From contig NZ_WJFC01000034.1 in NCBI RefSeq assembly GCF_009725235.1, positions 20,619 through 84,618 on the forward strand: a DNA stretch of 64,000 nt. The letters run 5' to 3'. The notes beneath the pieces are model-generated. The model ran no database searches. It saw only the letters and a list, made by a program, of their open reading frames with translations, and was not told the DNA's origin. This DNA comes from Scytonema sp. UIC 10036 (GTDB taxonomy: Bacteria; Cyanobacteriota; Cyanobacteriia; Cyanobacteriales; Nostocaceae). This document shows positions 56,401 through 63,841 of this stretch, piece after piece. Positions within the stretch are counted from its first letter, which is position 1. The number at the start of each line of letters is the position of its first letter. The position numbers and the translations under genes were made by a program.

Positions 56401-56904
56401 TGCTTCCAAAGCACCTGCAAAATCGAGCTGATATTCTAACTGAGTCACCACGATCGCTAATACCAGCGTTTCTAACAGAAATTCTTTCAAATCTAGATAC
56501 GGAGTGCGAATTTCGCTGCTATCTTTTCTAGGTGTTGCTTGTATAGCTTCTATTAAGGATCGGATGATGAAGCTGATTTCAGCACCATCTAACACCGCAT
56601 TTATTAACTTTTGATACTTTTCGTAAAGTTCTTCCGATAAGTTTTCAATTAAGTCATAAAAATATGGTTTAACTATGACATCTTCGATAGCTTGTGGTAA
56701 ATCCGTGCGCTTGAGAGACTTTAATACTTGTGGTAGCGCATACACCTGCATCCAAATATCCGTGCGTCGTAACTCGTCATAAGCTAAGTAGAGAATTTGT
56801 CCATCACTTTCCGTGTTTTCTAGTGTTTCTAGAATCGCCAAAAATGTTTTTGTACTTGTAGGACTAGCTTTAATACAGCAGCAAAAATACCAGTCAGTCA
56901 GCAT
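47413..56904 (-). CDS. Giant 3163-residue protein of unknown function
   Basis: A single uninterrupted frame of 9.5 kb with a good ribosome-binding site (AGAGG eight bases before the ATG). Three zones can be read. Residues 1 to about 900 are mostly helical. From about 900 to 2700 it is rich in beta strands with recurring barrel-like units such as KIELKPGIFVYLESEQI (about 2030) and LWIELVPGRIVELPAQL (about 2330), each followed by a PGxxVEL/VRIEI strand. About 2700-3163 is again helical (LERLRLRKATEVEKFTAECQ, LPIADGLSAALGEIL). I see no Walker A, helicase, nuclease, protease or methylase motif, no signal peptide and no membrane helix. It is middle gene of an operon with the nucleosidase protein (38-base gap) and the pseudokinase (8-base gap). 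I do not recognise the family. Confidence 0.85.
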   Translation of the reverse strand: MLTDWYFCCCIKASPTSTKTFLAILETLENTESDGQILYLAYDELRRTDIWMQVYALPQVLKSLKRTDLPQAIEDVIVKPYFYDLIENLSEELYEKYQKLINAVLDGAEISFIIRSLIEAIQATPRKDSSEIRTPYLDLKEFLLETLVLAIVVTQLEYQLDFAGALEAEIGNETSEIKSLLEDSLDYRYGRLAFRLAIQIYQLTAFEQPDELLSLIKETPFSAIALEPDLLQSFALVWSRDILSELNQDNKQAVKKIINESIELTELRRLTTKRKQKNTKEFDSEEFYVPLRRIGIEPNQYLGKNLPIIYWQSVLWEVASQLDAIASAEELGKFWLPPQEVPENLEIWRSYKNVAEDWKGQLKSLLSVRGERVSISANQGYNLPLEDEHKWLFVSPWISMKRSAQNKRRYPTAEKSENLIRLIVASCVSIGLLQTPDNLYSQEFSKLIAHASDVIDKTYNKFLNTYNYESNDSQENTLLTLPLTGLVLFGKRQIQLVGTGQLESISPESFVEILREQNNADESHIVSGDEKEFLESVFPEVLMSWIADGYTSAIGKKASGRWLNLISEVYSYHKHGKHEFPVNQKAALVMRFLHPQEFRDYAKFDWRKQTNRSWNIHHRSLLLTEPDLPPEEWHKPDWDENNLNLSSLFIRASERFVSLINSSNDLIGSPFQRWRGEWQDCLNQLSKTENLDRFTRLRLVELLAHPHLDLSPVEQKTIVYMLLEYGCTYDLKQMIQYIYFTENSANSIKLKTETRELQETLLLAMHKFLEQHSLSLRQGQNTRSAQDPIATRINLQKVELFQAALSKIIYYSWKDRNKKLSQKLAIIRQHSLSEKCLNTKLRKKEFEVELQGTKKQIIQSDENNLIGDWLIKAAIYDPNRFTATLFYEDFDLAGAENLFEESKSKVQNIIERSSKPFWVLAVLVQVEELENNEYSYTFNCGFPFYIIHQDTEKWDLEPSDYLTLNIWKHQEKHQWCLYTEEKKKPIRRLETRLQVGDIQKRKISDRWKKSLDFKDYLWYADVSRDFQELAKEKIRPIFAQYTDKGQWIPLDRDLNDLILTAFTDANTSHVAVLTFIEETFESFGEKAWRLFRQPGENYLLTRDAFVAEDAQAIEQAIGELDNPHSLLMVVEPAIVDDDIVRLALVKTSIKNAELEKFYPQLKSPFDDRNIQWRQLFSDSDESYVAQKEGKQWYYYLQQDFAPGYPRKVRVEWEEDWRVRQLEIAEFIPIPGQWNLREAFVRVEHIQYNEIKLSPSKWQEFLNKWLYIRQGDRLTIQQAITALSNEDNGFVICLTEENIRVRVEAESLTMQKISPEQRPKIEEPRIGEIFSIRFDEKPLDIQDININDIPSEVRANNSCKGIFILLPKRNEGSLCKILWKTDTQPIPQEITISNLEQLSPRLGSQIIGEQTATGWKFLILTPRISVRALWQKKDLSTKKQELYYLGIPDGENKAIAELKPGQFVFLLQNYKQVGHLAIGDGINFRQGLQRDCHVKNSSKFQNQNWTERRMLYRRAVLQIADQLLIGNCSANTPYGNLAINRVQLYLYMKRDGLFELRREFELQEVRQRKQTSAKRSAEISHEVALQKWEEYCHKPCVLDATLQAGNTKVKLENLKIPTKEKTSWTDVVSLAAHEGVFVMEGRYTRDAKVWLFTENNQEITASLRRVPHCTPIEFRTKILGGVNYDERFELKALKLYYVGAEDSDRIYFNRYSETHHRFEFGYGKTLLVPESQLRFNGKEFKSTQLLICHGDLITHLTFQQEENQDETKDATGCIININRVDLQFSQGRTLFYQRSEYKIVHLLHLKVSGDRVTIESVDGFDETTIKKTNRSFERVKAKLKFKNNESEAQLSNLLRSEDSEKKYVILGRLDEKKYKESRGEEVLFEPVRLSFNPPTSEESPLENLQDNEMVFLQAGEITQTYNDMGLELSPPQELSTNNIGEDMQESILLLRREFSIRQDLLARCYKTELREKSFLEDILLVRLSRDRIGRINPSLMVNPPSRKASVLAHEVNSAGLALASVVESSPQKGVKIELKPGIFVYLESEQIESFPDELTPGTSVRIEIDNITSDKKSYRFRITRAAFGDFRYVPKDDIRPVVVLPKDKLFKDKNVDAWIEGKVYDNQYWQEIWEGFTIGSLPNIEASPASYHPQSSYSWQKPGAKEFVKLMQTSHPKVACLGNDGKYYRIVPLTSHFTVGRLEVSEDSLLVKYVPLGQNVNPSDCSNLSWLELSFADSSVQEIIQRCKTEKWRYHDKFTRTWSGDGFDREQLGDHSVQKGPLFFQNYSNSLRLRYTQSEFLRFGFPVDELIAALGKKPGKRATYTVAGTSDKGGLWIELVPGRIVELPAQLVVWKQGVTEISLANLHWEGFAPGDCVELQVVVTDPVKIEKVALLNWIPGPRKAFGSRSCFLPVVREKCNARGAIALGRGEYTLTLPLADFDPTWEIVELTSDNRLLPVSQPKSGDVVFLGLHAGNIVVLGWENLQPVVDKNEAAAWQNHQLTGDLVRQDEQGFSIIWNRMRELLASLGGALPVTVESFSLTTNQLFFSVRDLRSATWISPHRISMARVVGILPDNCTVLLRRGGGLIKMRIDLLVPGLPESLFGYVAKELKNHQVLIGVRRTKDEKILVGWKDESGDKILVQPLFAVSDENIIELDEPKIGLICRSVDGMALYWLPSTQVAWTTITKPELESIFVSGRGAFKVKIAKNNRYVSIIELPEVSNQFRNLKIGEELTVKVISKSNDKSVGRYLVESFTTKVILECETYDNENLNTNDQNKEILVEVVRRISGKQKSLTVVPSGKKRQALDLPQWMTKAFPKPGEYSQEFANFLQWRQAPSHKPVSHEASNLDKLLCYAYYDAYEAPQSQQDRYPRFQAAVAKSWVKKNYSEPEINLTFGIMAILLLYKNGNRKQSQQLERLRLRKATEVEKFTAECQELAFDMTQNIGRRSLRSLHVEVLYQNWVSMKDNRERTDDLWQRLQQIDRYLSDRENLEKIIGAIRQLCDAVKLRNEDSIKDILPIADGLSAALGEILVFSTLDADAEITKELINIYHTLPLTKSSFKLPLLPSHIDKLSQILNRISANKLDITLLEPLEGAYRSPSHLYEPVDLLYLLKHTEIPQPDTDIDDEETKKIWQRITILREFSAYCQDIQPKLQNLQNILEQLRLQQ

Positions 56905-56942
56905 TTTCAGCGCCTCTACCTAGCTGATGTAGTTTGTATTAC

Positions 56943-59318
56943 TCATATAGTATAACGCTGACAAGCCAGGATCTGCTCTTGAATTTCACTGTCACTACTT
57001 ATTTGCTCGTGTTCTTCCCGAGTACACAACCCAAAAACCGCACGCTGTTCTTTGTTAAAAGTTAATAATTCGCTGATATATTTTATACTAGGCGGAACAG
57101 CCATCAGTACCCAAGCTATAATTGGTCTATCAAGTCCTATATTTTGGAAATTTTCTAACAGTAGCGGTAATTCAATCTCAATTCCTGCGCGAACCGCAAG
57201 TGCAATTTGTTCGTCTTTTGCAGACTCTAAAAAAGATTCAGCTTCTACTTTTCCCAAGCAAAAATCACATATATATAAATATGGTTTTAGTAAACTTGTC
57301 TTTAATCCTTCAATCAAATTTTTAACTTTTTCTGGATGATTGGGGAACTGTCGCAAAATTGCCCATGTTAAATTATTAACAGTAGTTTCTAGAAATACAT
57401 TCAATTCTCTCCCTATTGGTATATGCTCATTTCGGAGTGTACTAGCTTCAAACCAACTATCCATTAGGATATCTGATATAATTGGGTCTGGTTGCGAGCA
57501 AGCCAGTCTCAGCGCTTCCATTGTTTCTTTCCGACTATTGCTCGTGACACTATTTCCGATCTTTTCTATCAGCCCTTGTTGCTGGCATTGATGGATATAT
57601 ACTGACTTTAAAATCAATGTGTGTATTGGAATTTGCAAGCACTTTTGAGCTATGCGATCGACTAAATTTATTACCTTTTGTTGCTGATGGTAAATATTGT
57701 CAGAATGATGAATATGAATAATAATAGAAACTTTAGATGAATCAAAAATTTTATTCGTTAAAGCATGACACCAATTTTGTAGATGCTCGCTCAGTGTTTG
57801 ATTTAAGTCTTGAATGACCTCTATAAAAATACCTAGAATAATTGCATCTGGTAATCCCTCACTTTGTAAATATTCTACTAATTGATTGCTTGATTCTAAG
57901 ACTAAGGCTTCGTCCCATACCTGAGACTGGTTTTTAGGTATCTTGGAATCTAATTTAACAGCAATTCTTATCCACCAACGAGTGGGTATTTTTAGAGAAG
58001 ATTGATTGTTGTTAGTGTCAAATAAGAATTGCTCAACAGATATTAAATTTTTATATACATCATCATTTTCTTCCCCAACAATAATACCAATAAAACTTCC
58101 GCGATTTAGTCCAAATTTTGTACTTATATCTACAGGTAACCATTTATATGTTGTCCGCTCTTGAGTCAAGTCAAACGCAGGTTTAGCAGTAGTTGAAAAA
58201 GGTTGATCTAACCCTGCATTTGGAGCAGGTAGAATATTATTGCCTAATAATGTTACAGCTTTTTTAAAGGCTGGCTCACCTTGATTTTCCTTATATAATT
58301 CATTAAAAATTTGATATAAATTAATCCTTGTCAGTCCTTGACATTTATCTATAAATTCTTGTACAGTCACTCTAAAACTTTGATTATCTCTTAATTCTTC
58401 TATGGGAAACCCAACACCGCTAATAATAACTAAAAATAGTCTCGGCTCAATTTTATACAATTTTATTATTGCTTCTTTTATGTCTACTTTGATATTTCCT
58501 AGATATTTTTCAAAATCATTATGACTCAATTGAAGACTTCTGCGATCGCGTTGAGTCTCTACTGGTTGTGAAGATGTAATGTTTGTTTGTACATCTAGTT
58601 TCGCCAAAATCTCAAAAGCAAAGGCACTAGCATGACGGGCGGCAATTTCCTGAAAACAAGACACATCTGCTTCAGCTTCGTGGAAAATCAGGTTAGAAAT
58701 GCCTCGAACAATGAGTGCTGATACCTGGTGATTTGCATAAGCCGCTTGCAGTAAACCTCTTCCCTCCATTTCTACCGCTACTGCATCGCCATAATTTGAC
58801 ATTTCTCCGGTGGCAATGGGCGCAACGAAGACACGAGGAGAAGTATTTGTGCTAGATTTTAACCTTTGCAGCCAGTCAGTTTTTCTTGCTTCCGCTCTAG
58901 CTCTATGTATTAAATTATATGTGGAAAGCCCCACATCAAGTTTGGGTTCATATTCCAACTTTATTTTACCCAAGCTATAATTATATATCTTTGTTGCAGC
59001 CACGACATCACCGAGGGCAACATCTTTAATACCAACCGCGACTCCAACAAAAAATATCACATTGGGGTTAAAGTAAGCGATCGCTCGTTCCGCCTCCACT
59101 GCTGCTGTAGAATTCCCCGCACCAATCTCGACAATACCCACTTGCCAAACCTTACCATTGCCAGCAAATATGCCTTGCTCGTAAATGGTTCCTTGGGGAT
59201 GCATTTCTTCCTGAAGGTTCGTCAGATGAGCGCGAACAGCCATATACTCTAGAGGAATAGCAGTGAGTATAACCGCGCAGGGCATATCTTGACCTCTTGG
59301 GTAATTTGCGATTTTCAT
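56943..59318 (-). CDS. Nucleosidase (PNP/MTAN-fold) domain protein with helical C-terminal regions
   Basis: 791 residues. Residues 10-250 are a purine nucleoside phosphorylase/MTA-SAH nucleosidase-like domain: CAVILTAIPLEYMAVRAHLT, IVEIGAGNSTAAVEAERAI, FFVGVAVGIKDVALGDVVAA, AVAVEMEGRGLLQAA and ALIVRGISNLIF. The catalytic Asp usual in the last motif (ISD) is Asn here. Residues about 270-375 are a small helical domain (FEKYLGNIKVDIKEAIIKLY) that may be a death-like or EAD-type adaptor. The remaining 400 residues are mixed and unassigned. Such domains in immunity proteins cleave nucleosides, NAD or ATP. An alternative ATG at 59285 (MPCAVILTAIP) would start at the fold. First gene of the operon. 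Confidence 0.8.
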   Translation of the reverse strand: MKIANYPRGQDMPCAVILTAIPLEYMAVRAHLTNLQEEMHPQGTIYEQGIFAGNGKVWQVGIVEIGAGNSTAAVEAERAIAYFNPNVIFFVGVAVGIKDVALGDVVAATKIYNYSLGKIKLEYEPKLDVGLSTYNLIHRARAEARKTDWLQRLKSSTNTSPRVFVAPIATGEMSNYGDAVAVEMEGRGLLQAAYANHQVSALIVRGISNLIFHEAEADVSCFQEIAARHASAFAFEILAKLDVQTNITSSQPVETQRDRRSLQLSHNDFEKYLGNIKVDIKEAIIKLYKIEPRLFLVIISGVGFPIEELRDNQSFRVTVQEFIDKCQGLTRINLYQIFNELYKENQGEPAFKKAVTLLGNNILPAPNAGLDQPFSTTAKPAFDLTQERTTYKWLPVDISTKFGLNRGSFIGIIVGEENDDVYKNLISVEQFLFDTNNNQSSLKIPTRWWIRIAVKLDSKIPKNQSQVWDEALVLESSNQLVEYLQSEGLPDAIILGIFIEVIQDLNQTLSEHLQNWCHALTNKIFDSSKVSIIIHIHHSDNIYHQQQKVINLVDRIAQKCLQIPIHTLILKSVYIHQCQQQGLIEKIGNSVTSNSRKETMEALRLACSQPDPIISDILMDSWFEASTLRNEHIPIGRELNVFLETTVNNLTWAILRQFPNHPEKVKNLIEGLKTSLLKPYLYICDFCLGKVEAESFLESAKDEQIALAVRAGIEIELPLLLENFQNIGLDRPIIAWVLMAVPPSIKYISELLTFNKEQRAVFGLCTREEHEQISSDSEIQEQILACQRYTI

Positions 59319-59348
59319 ATTGTGCTGTTTTTTTTAGAATTAGCTACT

Positions 59349-60251
59349 ATGCCTCATCCACAAAACCTACCGTTCCTAGAATCCGTTGGTTGGCAGCTAA
59401 ATAATGTCTATCAATTGACAGAGAAAGAAATGATCCAATTGTATCAACGCAATTGGTATCATCAAACTACTTTCAATAATTTAAAGGAAGAAGAAAAAGA
59501 TTTTGTTCATTATTTAGCCAAAAAATACAATTCTTGGATATTGCCAGATTTAGAAATGTTTCATATAGAACATCATAATAAAATACTGAAAATCCTTAAT
59601 GCTTTCAATCCAGAAGTTCTTAAAAAAGCTTCTGCACACTTCGCAGGTGGTACCCTCTTGGCGTTAGAATATGATGAATATAGGCTTAGTAAAGATATTG
59701 ATTTTCTCATACCCTACGGAACTGAAAGTTATAGATATTTAAGAAAATTGCTGTACGATGAAGGAATTACTGCATTATTTCAAAGCATAACAGATATTGA
59801 ATTAGGTGAAAGTACAATAAATCAATATGGTATCCGTTTTCCTGTTACCGTCAACGAAACGAATATTAAAGTAGAAATTGTAGTCAATGGAGGTTTTACC
59901 TTAGATCCCCCTGTTTATCCAAATTGGGCTAATAATATTCCTAGCTTGAGTATAAGCGATCGCTTCACATCAAAGCTTATGGCTAACGCCGATAGATGGA
60001 ACGATGCAAGCACACAATCGAGAGATTTGATTGATTTAGCAATATTGCGCGTAAATAATGAAATTCCTTTACGAGCAATTGCTAAAGCGGAAGAAACCTA
60101 CGAAGTGAAAAAGCCCCTAGTTAAAGCTATCAACAATTTCATTGATAAAGAAGAATACAGAGATAAATGTTTTCAACAGTTGAACGTACTTGACAACAAA
60201 ATTCCAGTAATAATGAATGGAATTAATTTGCTTTTTATCGAGTTTAATTAA
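59349..60251 (+). CDS. AbiEii-like nucleotidyltransferase toxin
   Basis: 300 residues from MPHPQNLPFLESVGWQLNNV. The signature SAHFAGGTLLALEYDEYRLS followed by KDIDFLIPYG is the GG...SxDxD core of AbiEii/AbiGii-type nucleotidyltransferases. ISDRFTSKLMANADRWND and RDLIDLAILRVN match the later conserved segment that includes the K...D pair. AbiEii toxins modify tRNA acceptor ends or other targets and are normally paired with AbiEi, a winged-helix antitoxin, which is absent here. Divergent from the nucleosidase gene with only about 30 bases between starts, so the two share a promoter region and could be co-regulated. Upstream in-frame codons overlap the other gene and are unlikely to be used. 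Confidence 0.8.
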   Translation: MPHPQNLPFLESVGWQLNNVYQLTEKEMIQLYQRNWYHQTTFNNLKEEEKDFVHYLAKKYNSWILPDLEMFHIEHHNKILKILNAFNPEVLKKASAHFAGGTLLALEYDEYRLSKDIDFLIPYGTESYRYLRKLLYDEGITALFQSITDIELGESTINQYGIRFPVTVNETNIKVEIVVNGGFTLDPPVYPNWANNIPSLSISDRFTSKLMANADRWNDASTQSRDLIDLAILRVNNEIPLRAIAKAEETYEVKKPLVKAINNFIDKEEYRDKCFQQLNVLDNKIPVIMNGINLLFIEFN

Positions 60252-60603
60252 ATCATACACAGTGTTTTACTCCCTTATCGCTATAAGATTACCGATATGC
60301 TTTTCCTCTTAATCCCTTGCTCATTGCGTCTTTGTGGTTCATTTAAATAGGTAATCTTCGAGCGGAAAGGGAGTCATTCATATTCGAAATTGTATAAACA
60401 GAATTAAATCTTAAATCGTCAAATGTATTGTGTAGGTTGGGTAGAGCAAAGTGACGCCCAATAATTCGATTAAATGTTGGGTTTCGTTCCTCAACCCAAC
60501 CTACTTTATAAATTATCTCTTATACAAGAAAAACCGCCTGAATATTTAGCAATTCAGGCGGAACCTTTAATGGGAGTGACTATTAACATAGCCACCTGTA
60601 AAT
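60252..60603. other. Intergenic region with HEPN scrap and palindromic repeat
   Basis: At 60373-60414 the plus strand reads VIHIRNCINRIKS-stop, matching LIHIRDCINRIKK near the start of the HEPN gene at 43685. TGGTTCATTTAAATA upstream (60338-60352) also matches 43284-43298, so a copy of the MNT/HEPN neighbourhood has decayed here. TTGGGTTTCGTTCCTCAACCCAA (about 60477-60499) is a perfect hairpin shared with 19066-19088. Confidence 0.65.
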
Positions 60604-60894
60604 TTAGACATCATAAATTAAACATTCAATCGCATTTGGGTTTTCATCGCAATATTGCTCTAAAGCCGTTTTGCGATGTGCTGCTAACCTATGAGATTTC
60701 TCTGCTTGCAACTCTTCAACAACATCCCAAGCTACAGCGCAGTCAGTTGAACTATTTCCTTTCAATTCACAAGTTGTGCGAGCTTGCTCAATAGCTTCTA
60801 GTATTGTTTGTTCTAAAGTTTTGGTACTTCCATTACCACCGATTACAGAAGTGGCATTCACACTTTCCCAATTGGCATCTACAGTTTTAGTCAT
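60604..60894 (-). CDS. cp12: CP12 family Calvin-cycle regulator
   Basis: About 96 residues from MTKTVDANWESVNATSVIGG. The last 70 form a CP12 domain: the N-terminal cysteine pair in ARTTCELKGNSSTDCAVAWD, the AWDVVEELQAE core and the C-terminal pair in EQYCDENPNAIECLIYDV. CP12 is an intrinsically disordered redox switch; in the dark its disulfides allow it to clamp GAPDH and phosphoribulokinase into an inactive complex. The 25-residue N-terminal extension (GGNGSTKTLEQT) is unusual for canonical 75-residue CP12, so it may be a CP12 variant. An upstream in-frame start would add eight residues. Confidence 0.9.
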   Translation of the reverse strand: MTKTVDANWESVNATSVIGGNGSTKTLEQTILEAIEQARTTCELKGNSSTDCAVAWDVVEELQAEKSHRLAAHRKTALEQYCDENPNAIECLIYDV

Positions 60895-61329
60895 TAGCTT
60901 CTTGATGCTCTCTTTCAAAGTTTAACAGTCGGTATAGAGTTCTATCTCTAAAGCTGACTCTTTTAATATATGTACAATTTCATATGAAATAGTGTATCAA
61001 ACCGTAACTTTTATGGGTTATTTTCCGTACTTTAATGAGGGGCTACAAGATCCCCGACAACTCATGCGGATACAGATGGTCGGGGGGTGAGACCCCTCAT
61101 TCGCTACTCTCTCGTCATAAAATTTTGATTCAGGCGGTAATTCCTCATCTTTCCTCCTCTGCGCTCTCTGTGCCTCTGCGGTTTAAAAGTAATTTATTTA
61201 ACCGCAGAGGCGCAGAGTACACAGAGGTAAGAGGTGAGATAGCTATCGAGCACCTGAAGTTTTTATCCACCTTAACAGGGATAGCATTTTTCACCCTACC
61301 ACCAACCACTAACTACTAACCACTAACCA
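60895..61329. other. Intergenic region with two large hairpins and a heptamer array
   Basis: AATGAGGGG (61034-61042) pairs with CCCCTCATT (61093-61101), enclosing CCCCGAC/GTCGGGG. CCTCTGCGGTT (61173-61183) pairs with AACCGCAGAGG (61200-61210) inside a longer imperfect stem, about 61156-61228, of a type widespread in cyanobacterial genomes. CCACTAA-phase heptamers (about 61299-61334) run into the stop codon of icd. No gene is seen. Confidence 0.7.
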
Positions 61330-62751
61330 CTACCCAAAATGCTGAATAATTGCTTGAGCAAATTCAGAACATTTTAAAGGTTCTACGGGTGGTTCTAACA
61401 AACGTGCCAAATCGTATGTAACTTGACGGTTTGCGATCGCATCCCCCAACCCTTTCTTAATCAAATCTGCTGCTTCTTGCCAACCCAAGTACTCCAGCAT
61501 CATCACACCGGACAAAATTACCGAACCAGGGTTCACCCTATCCAACCCAGCGTGCTTGGGTGCGGTTCCGTGGGTTGCTTCAAAAACAGCACATTCATCG
61601 CCAATATTTGCCCCAGGTCCCATACCCAGTCCGCCGACGATCGCTGCAGCCGCATCAGACAAGTAATCTCCATTTAGGTTCATAGTCGCTAAAATGGAGT
61701 ACTCATCGGGTCTAGTCTGGATTTGTTGGAAAATACTATCAGCAATGCGGTCATTAACCATGACTTTATCTTTCCACTTGCCATTCCCGTGGCTTTCCCA
61801 AATTGAATCTAGAACTGCTTTCACTTCTTCAACAATTTGGGCTTGCTTGTCCGAAGTTAAAGCATCAAACCCAGGTTCGATCTTTCGGGCATTATCTTCC
61901 AAAGAGAGATTGGGATTTTGCTCTTTGTTACTCAAAATCCAAGATTCCCGTTCGGTGACGCACTCCTGGCGAAATTCGCTGACTGCCAATTCGTAGCCCC
62001 AATCCCGGAAAGCCCCTTCGGTGTACTTCATGATGTTGCCTTTATGCACCAGAGTCACCATTTGCTTGTTCAGTGGAAGTAGCAAAGCGTGTTTGATCGC
62101 ACGTCTTATCAGGCGTTGGGAACCAGTTTTGCTAATAGGTTTAATACCTATTCCAGAATCCAAAGGAATTTGCTTTTTCCCGTGTTCTGGAGTCGCAGGA
62201 ATCAGTTCTTTGTTGAGGATAGAAATTAAGCGATCGCCAATTTCACTTCCTTGACGCCACTCAATTCCCAAATAGATATCCTCCGTATTTTCTCGATAAA
62301 TAATCACATCCAGTTTTTCTGGAGTTTTATGAGGAGAAGGAGTTCCTGGGTAGTATCGGCAAGGGCGTACACAGGCATAGAGGTCAAAAATTTGACGTAA
62401 TGCCACATTCAGGGAACGAATACCACCACCAATAGGAGTTGTCAGAGGTCCCTTAATTGCGACACCGTATTCCTTAATTGCCGTAAGGGTATCCTGAGGC
62501 AAATACTGGTAAGTTCCGTAAACTTCGCAAGCCTCATCCCCAGCAAAAACCTTAAACCAACTAATCTTGCGCTTGCCCTTATAAGCTGTTTCCACAGCCG
62601 CGTCAAGAACCTTTTGAGCAGCAGGCCAAATATCTATTCCCGTACCATCACCTTGAATAAAAGGGATAATTGGATTGTCAGGAACAACAGGCTCACCGTT
62701 TTTGAAGGTGATTTTTGCTCCCGTTGTAGGTGCAGTAATTTTCTCGTACAT
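61330..62751 (-). CDS. icd: NADP-dependent isocitrate dehydrogenase
   Basis: 473 residues, the usual cyanobacterial length. It converts isocitrate to 2-oxoglutarate with NADP+, supplying the carbon skeleton for ammonium assimilation. Visible signatures: [18 protein letters not shown] near the start, [20 protein letters not shown] with the substrate-binding serine and arginines, [17 protein letters not shown], and the metal-binding and NADP regions [20 protein letters not shown] and [19 protein letters not shown]. In relatives it is controlled by NtcA; I looked for GTA-N8-TAC in the 376 bases upstream and saw no good match. Confidence 0.96.
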   Translation of the reverse strand: MYEKITAPTTGAKITFKNGEPVVPDNPIIPFIQGDGTGIDIWPAAQKVLDAAVETAYKGKRKISWFKVFAGDEACEVYGTYQYLPQDTLTAIKEYGVAIKGPLTTPIGGGIRSLNVALRQIFDLYACVRPCRYYPGTPSPHKTPEKLDVIIYRENTEDIYLGIEWRQGSEIGDRLISILNKELIPATPEHGKKQIPLDSGIGIKPISKTGSQRLIRRAIKHALLLPLNKQMVTLVHKGNIMKYTEGAFRDWGYELAVSEFRQECVTERESWILSNKEQNPNLSLEDNARKIEPGFDALTSDKQAQIVEEVKAVLDSIWESHGNGKWKDKVMVNDRIADSIFQQIQTRPDEYSILATMNLNGDYLSDAAAAIVGGLGMGPGANIGDECAVFEATHGTAPKHAGLDRVNPGSVILSGVMMLEYLGWQEAADLIKKGLGDAIANRQVTYDLARLLEPPVEPLKCSEFAQAIIQHFG

Positions 62752-63127
62752 TCAACGCTCCTGATGGCTATGCTGCAACGTCTGTGCTCTTGGGATATTA
62801 AACCCGAAAATGAGAAACTGATGATTGGAAGGCGAGAAGATTTTTTTGCGTCTTTATTTGGTAAATTGGTAAGCAACCTCCGAATCCAGTTCAGAGGCTT
62901 CAGCAAGACAAAACGTTATTAGATGAGGCGCAGAGAATTTTCTTCCCCTATTCCTAGAGTGTTTGGCGTGCCTTGCTTGGAATTTGCCAAACCGTTGCTA
63001 TTTTACCGCCTATACACTTTCCACGTCTACTGTGTGAGCAGAGTTCCTATTTTCAAAACAGTACGCTATAAAACAAATTGATAGCTTATAGCTTGTTCAC
63101 CGATCGCATTTTACGAGTAATTACTGC
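62752..63127. other. Divergent promoter region between icd and gun4
   Basis: 376 bases without a convincing gene. It must carry promoters for both flanking genes. I saw no NtcA box and no strong inverted repeat. Confidence 0.6.
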
Positions 63128-63841
63128 ATGACAGACCCAATGATTGTATCAGGCACTGCTACTAACATCGAATCCCTCCGCCAACCCTTAGTCGCTGGGT
63201 CTCTTCAAATCCAACAGCAAGTGATTCCACAGCTTGCTAACCTGGGAGAAGGGGGATTAGATGTTTTAATGGAATTTTTATATGAACGCCGTAACAATCC
63301 AGCAACTTGGGTAGACGGTAAAGTTTACCAAGTGCTTTATACCTCTGATTCACCCAAAGCCAAAGAATTTTTACAAAATAATTTTCCTTCAGGAATAGTT
63401 CCCTTAAAATCAGATGGCAATATTGATTATAGCCCCATACAGAAACTGCTAGCAGAGCAGGATTTTCAAGCTGCCGATCGCATAACTATACAAAAAATGT
63501 GTGAACTGGCAGGCCCCAAAGCAGTACAAAGAAAATGGCTGTATTTTACCGAAGTCGAGAATTTTCCAGCCACCGATTTACAAACATTAAACTCCTTATG
63601 GGTAGTTCATTCAGAAGGAAAATTTGGATTTTCCGTCCAAAGAGAAATCTGGCTGGGCTTGGGAAAAAACTGGGATAATCTTTGGGAAAAAATTGGTTGG
63701 AAAAAAGGCAATAACTGGACTCGATACCCCAACGAATTTACTTGGAAGCTCACTGCTCCTCGAGGACATTTACCCCTATCAAACCAACTAAGAGGTGTCA
63801 GAGTTATGGCTTCTTTACTATCTCATTCGGCATGGAGTTAG
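63128..63841 (+). CDS. gun4: GUN4 tetrapyrrole-binding protein
   Basis: 237 residues. The N-terminal half is the helical bundle typical of cyanobacterial GUN4 (LRQPLVAGSLQIQQQVIPQL, LMEFLYERRNNPATWVDGKV). The C-terminal half is the GUN4 core that binds protoporphyrin IX and its magnesium form (YSPIQKLLAEQDFQAADRIT, LNSLWVVHSEGKFGFSVQRE, TWKLTAPRGHLPLSNQLRG). GUN4 stimulates magnesium chelatase at the branch towards chlorophyll. Length and two-domain layout match Synechocystis GUN4. Monocistronic; a heptamer array follows directly. Confidence 0.93.
   Translation: MTDPMIVSGTATNIESLRQPLVAGSLQIQQQVIPQLANLGEGGLDVLMEFLYERRNNPATWVDGKVYQVLYTSDSPKAKEFLQNNFPSGIVPLKSDGNIDYSPIQKLLAEQDFQAADRITIQKMCELAGPKAVQRKWLYFTEVENFPATDLQTLNSLWVVHSEGKFGFSVQREIWLGLGKNWDNLWEKIGWKKGNNWTRYPNEFTWKLTAPRGHLPLSNQLRGVRVMASLLSHSAWS

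Noticed and set aside
62752..63127. NtcA box upstream of icd
   Set aside because: No GTA-N8-TAC match found in the divergent region.
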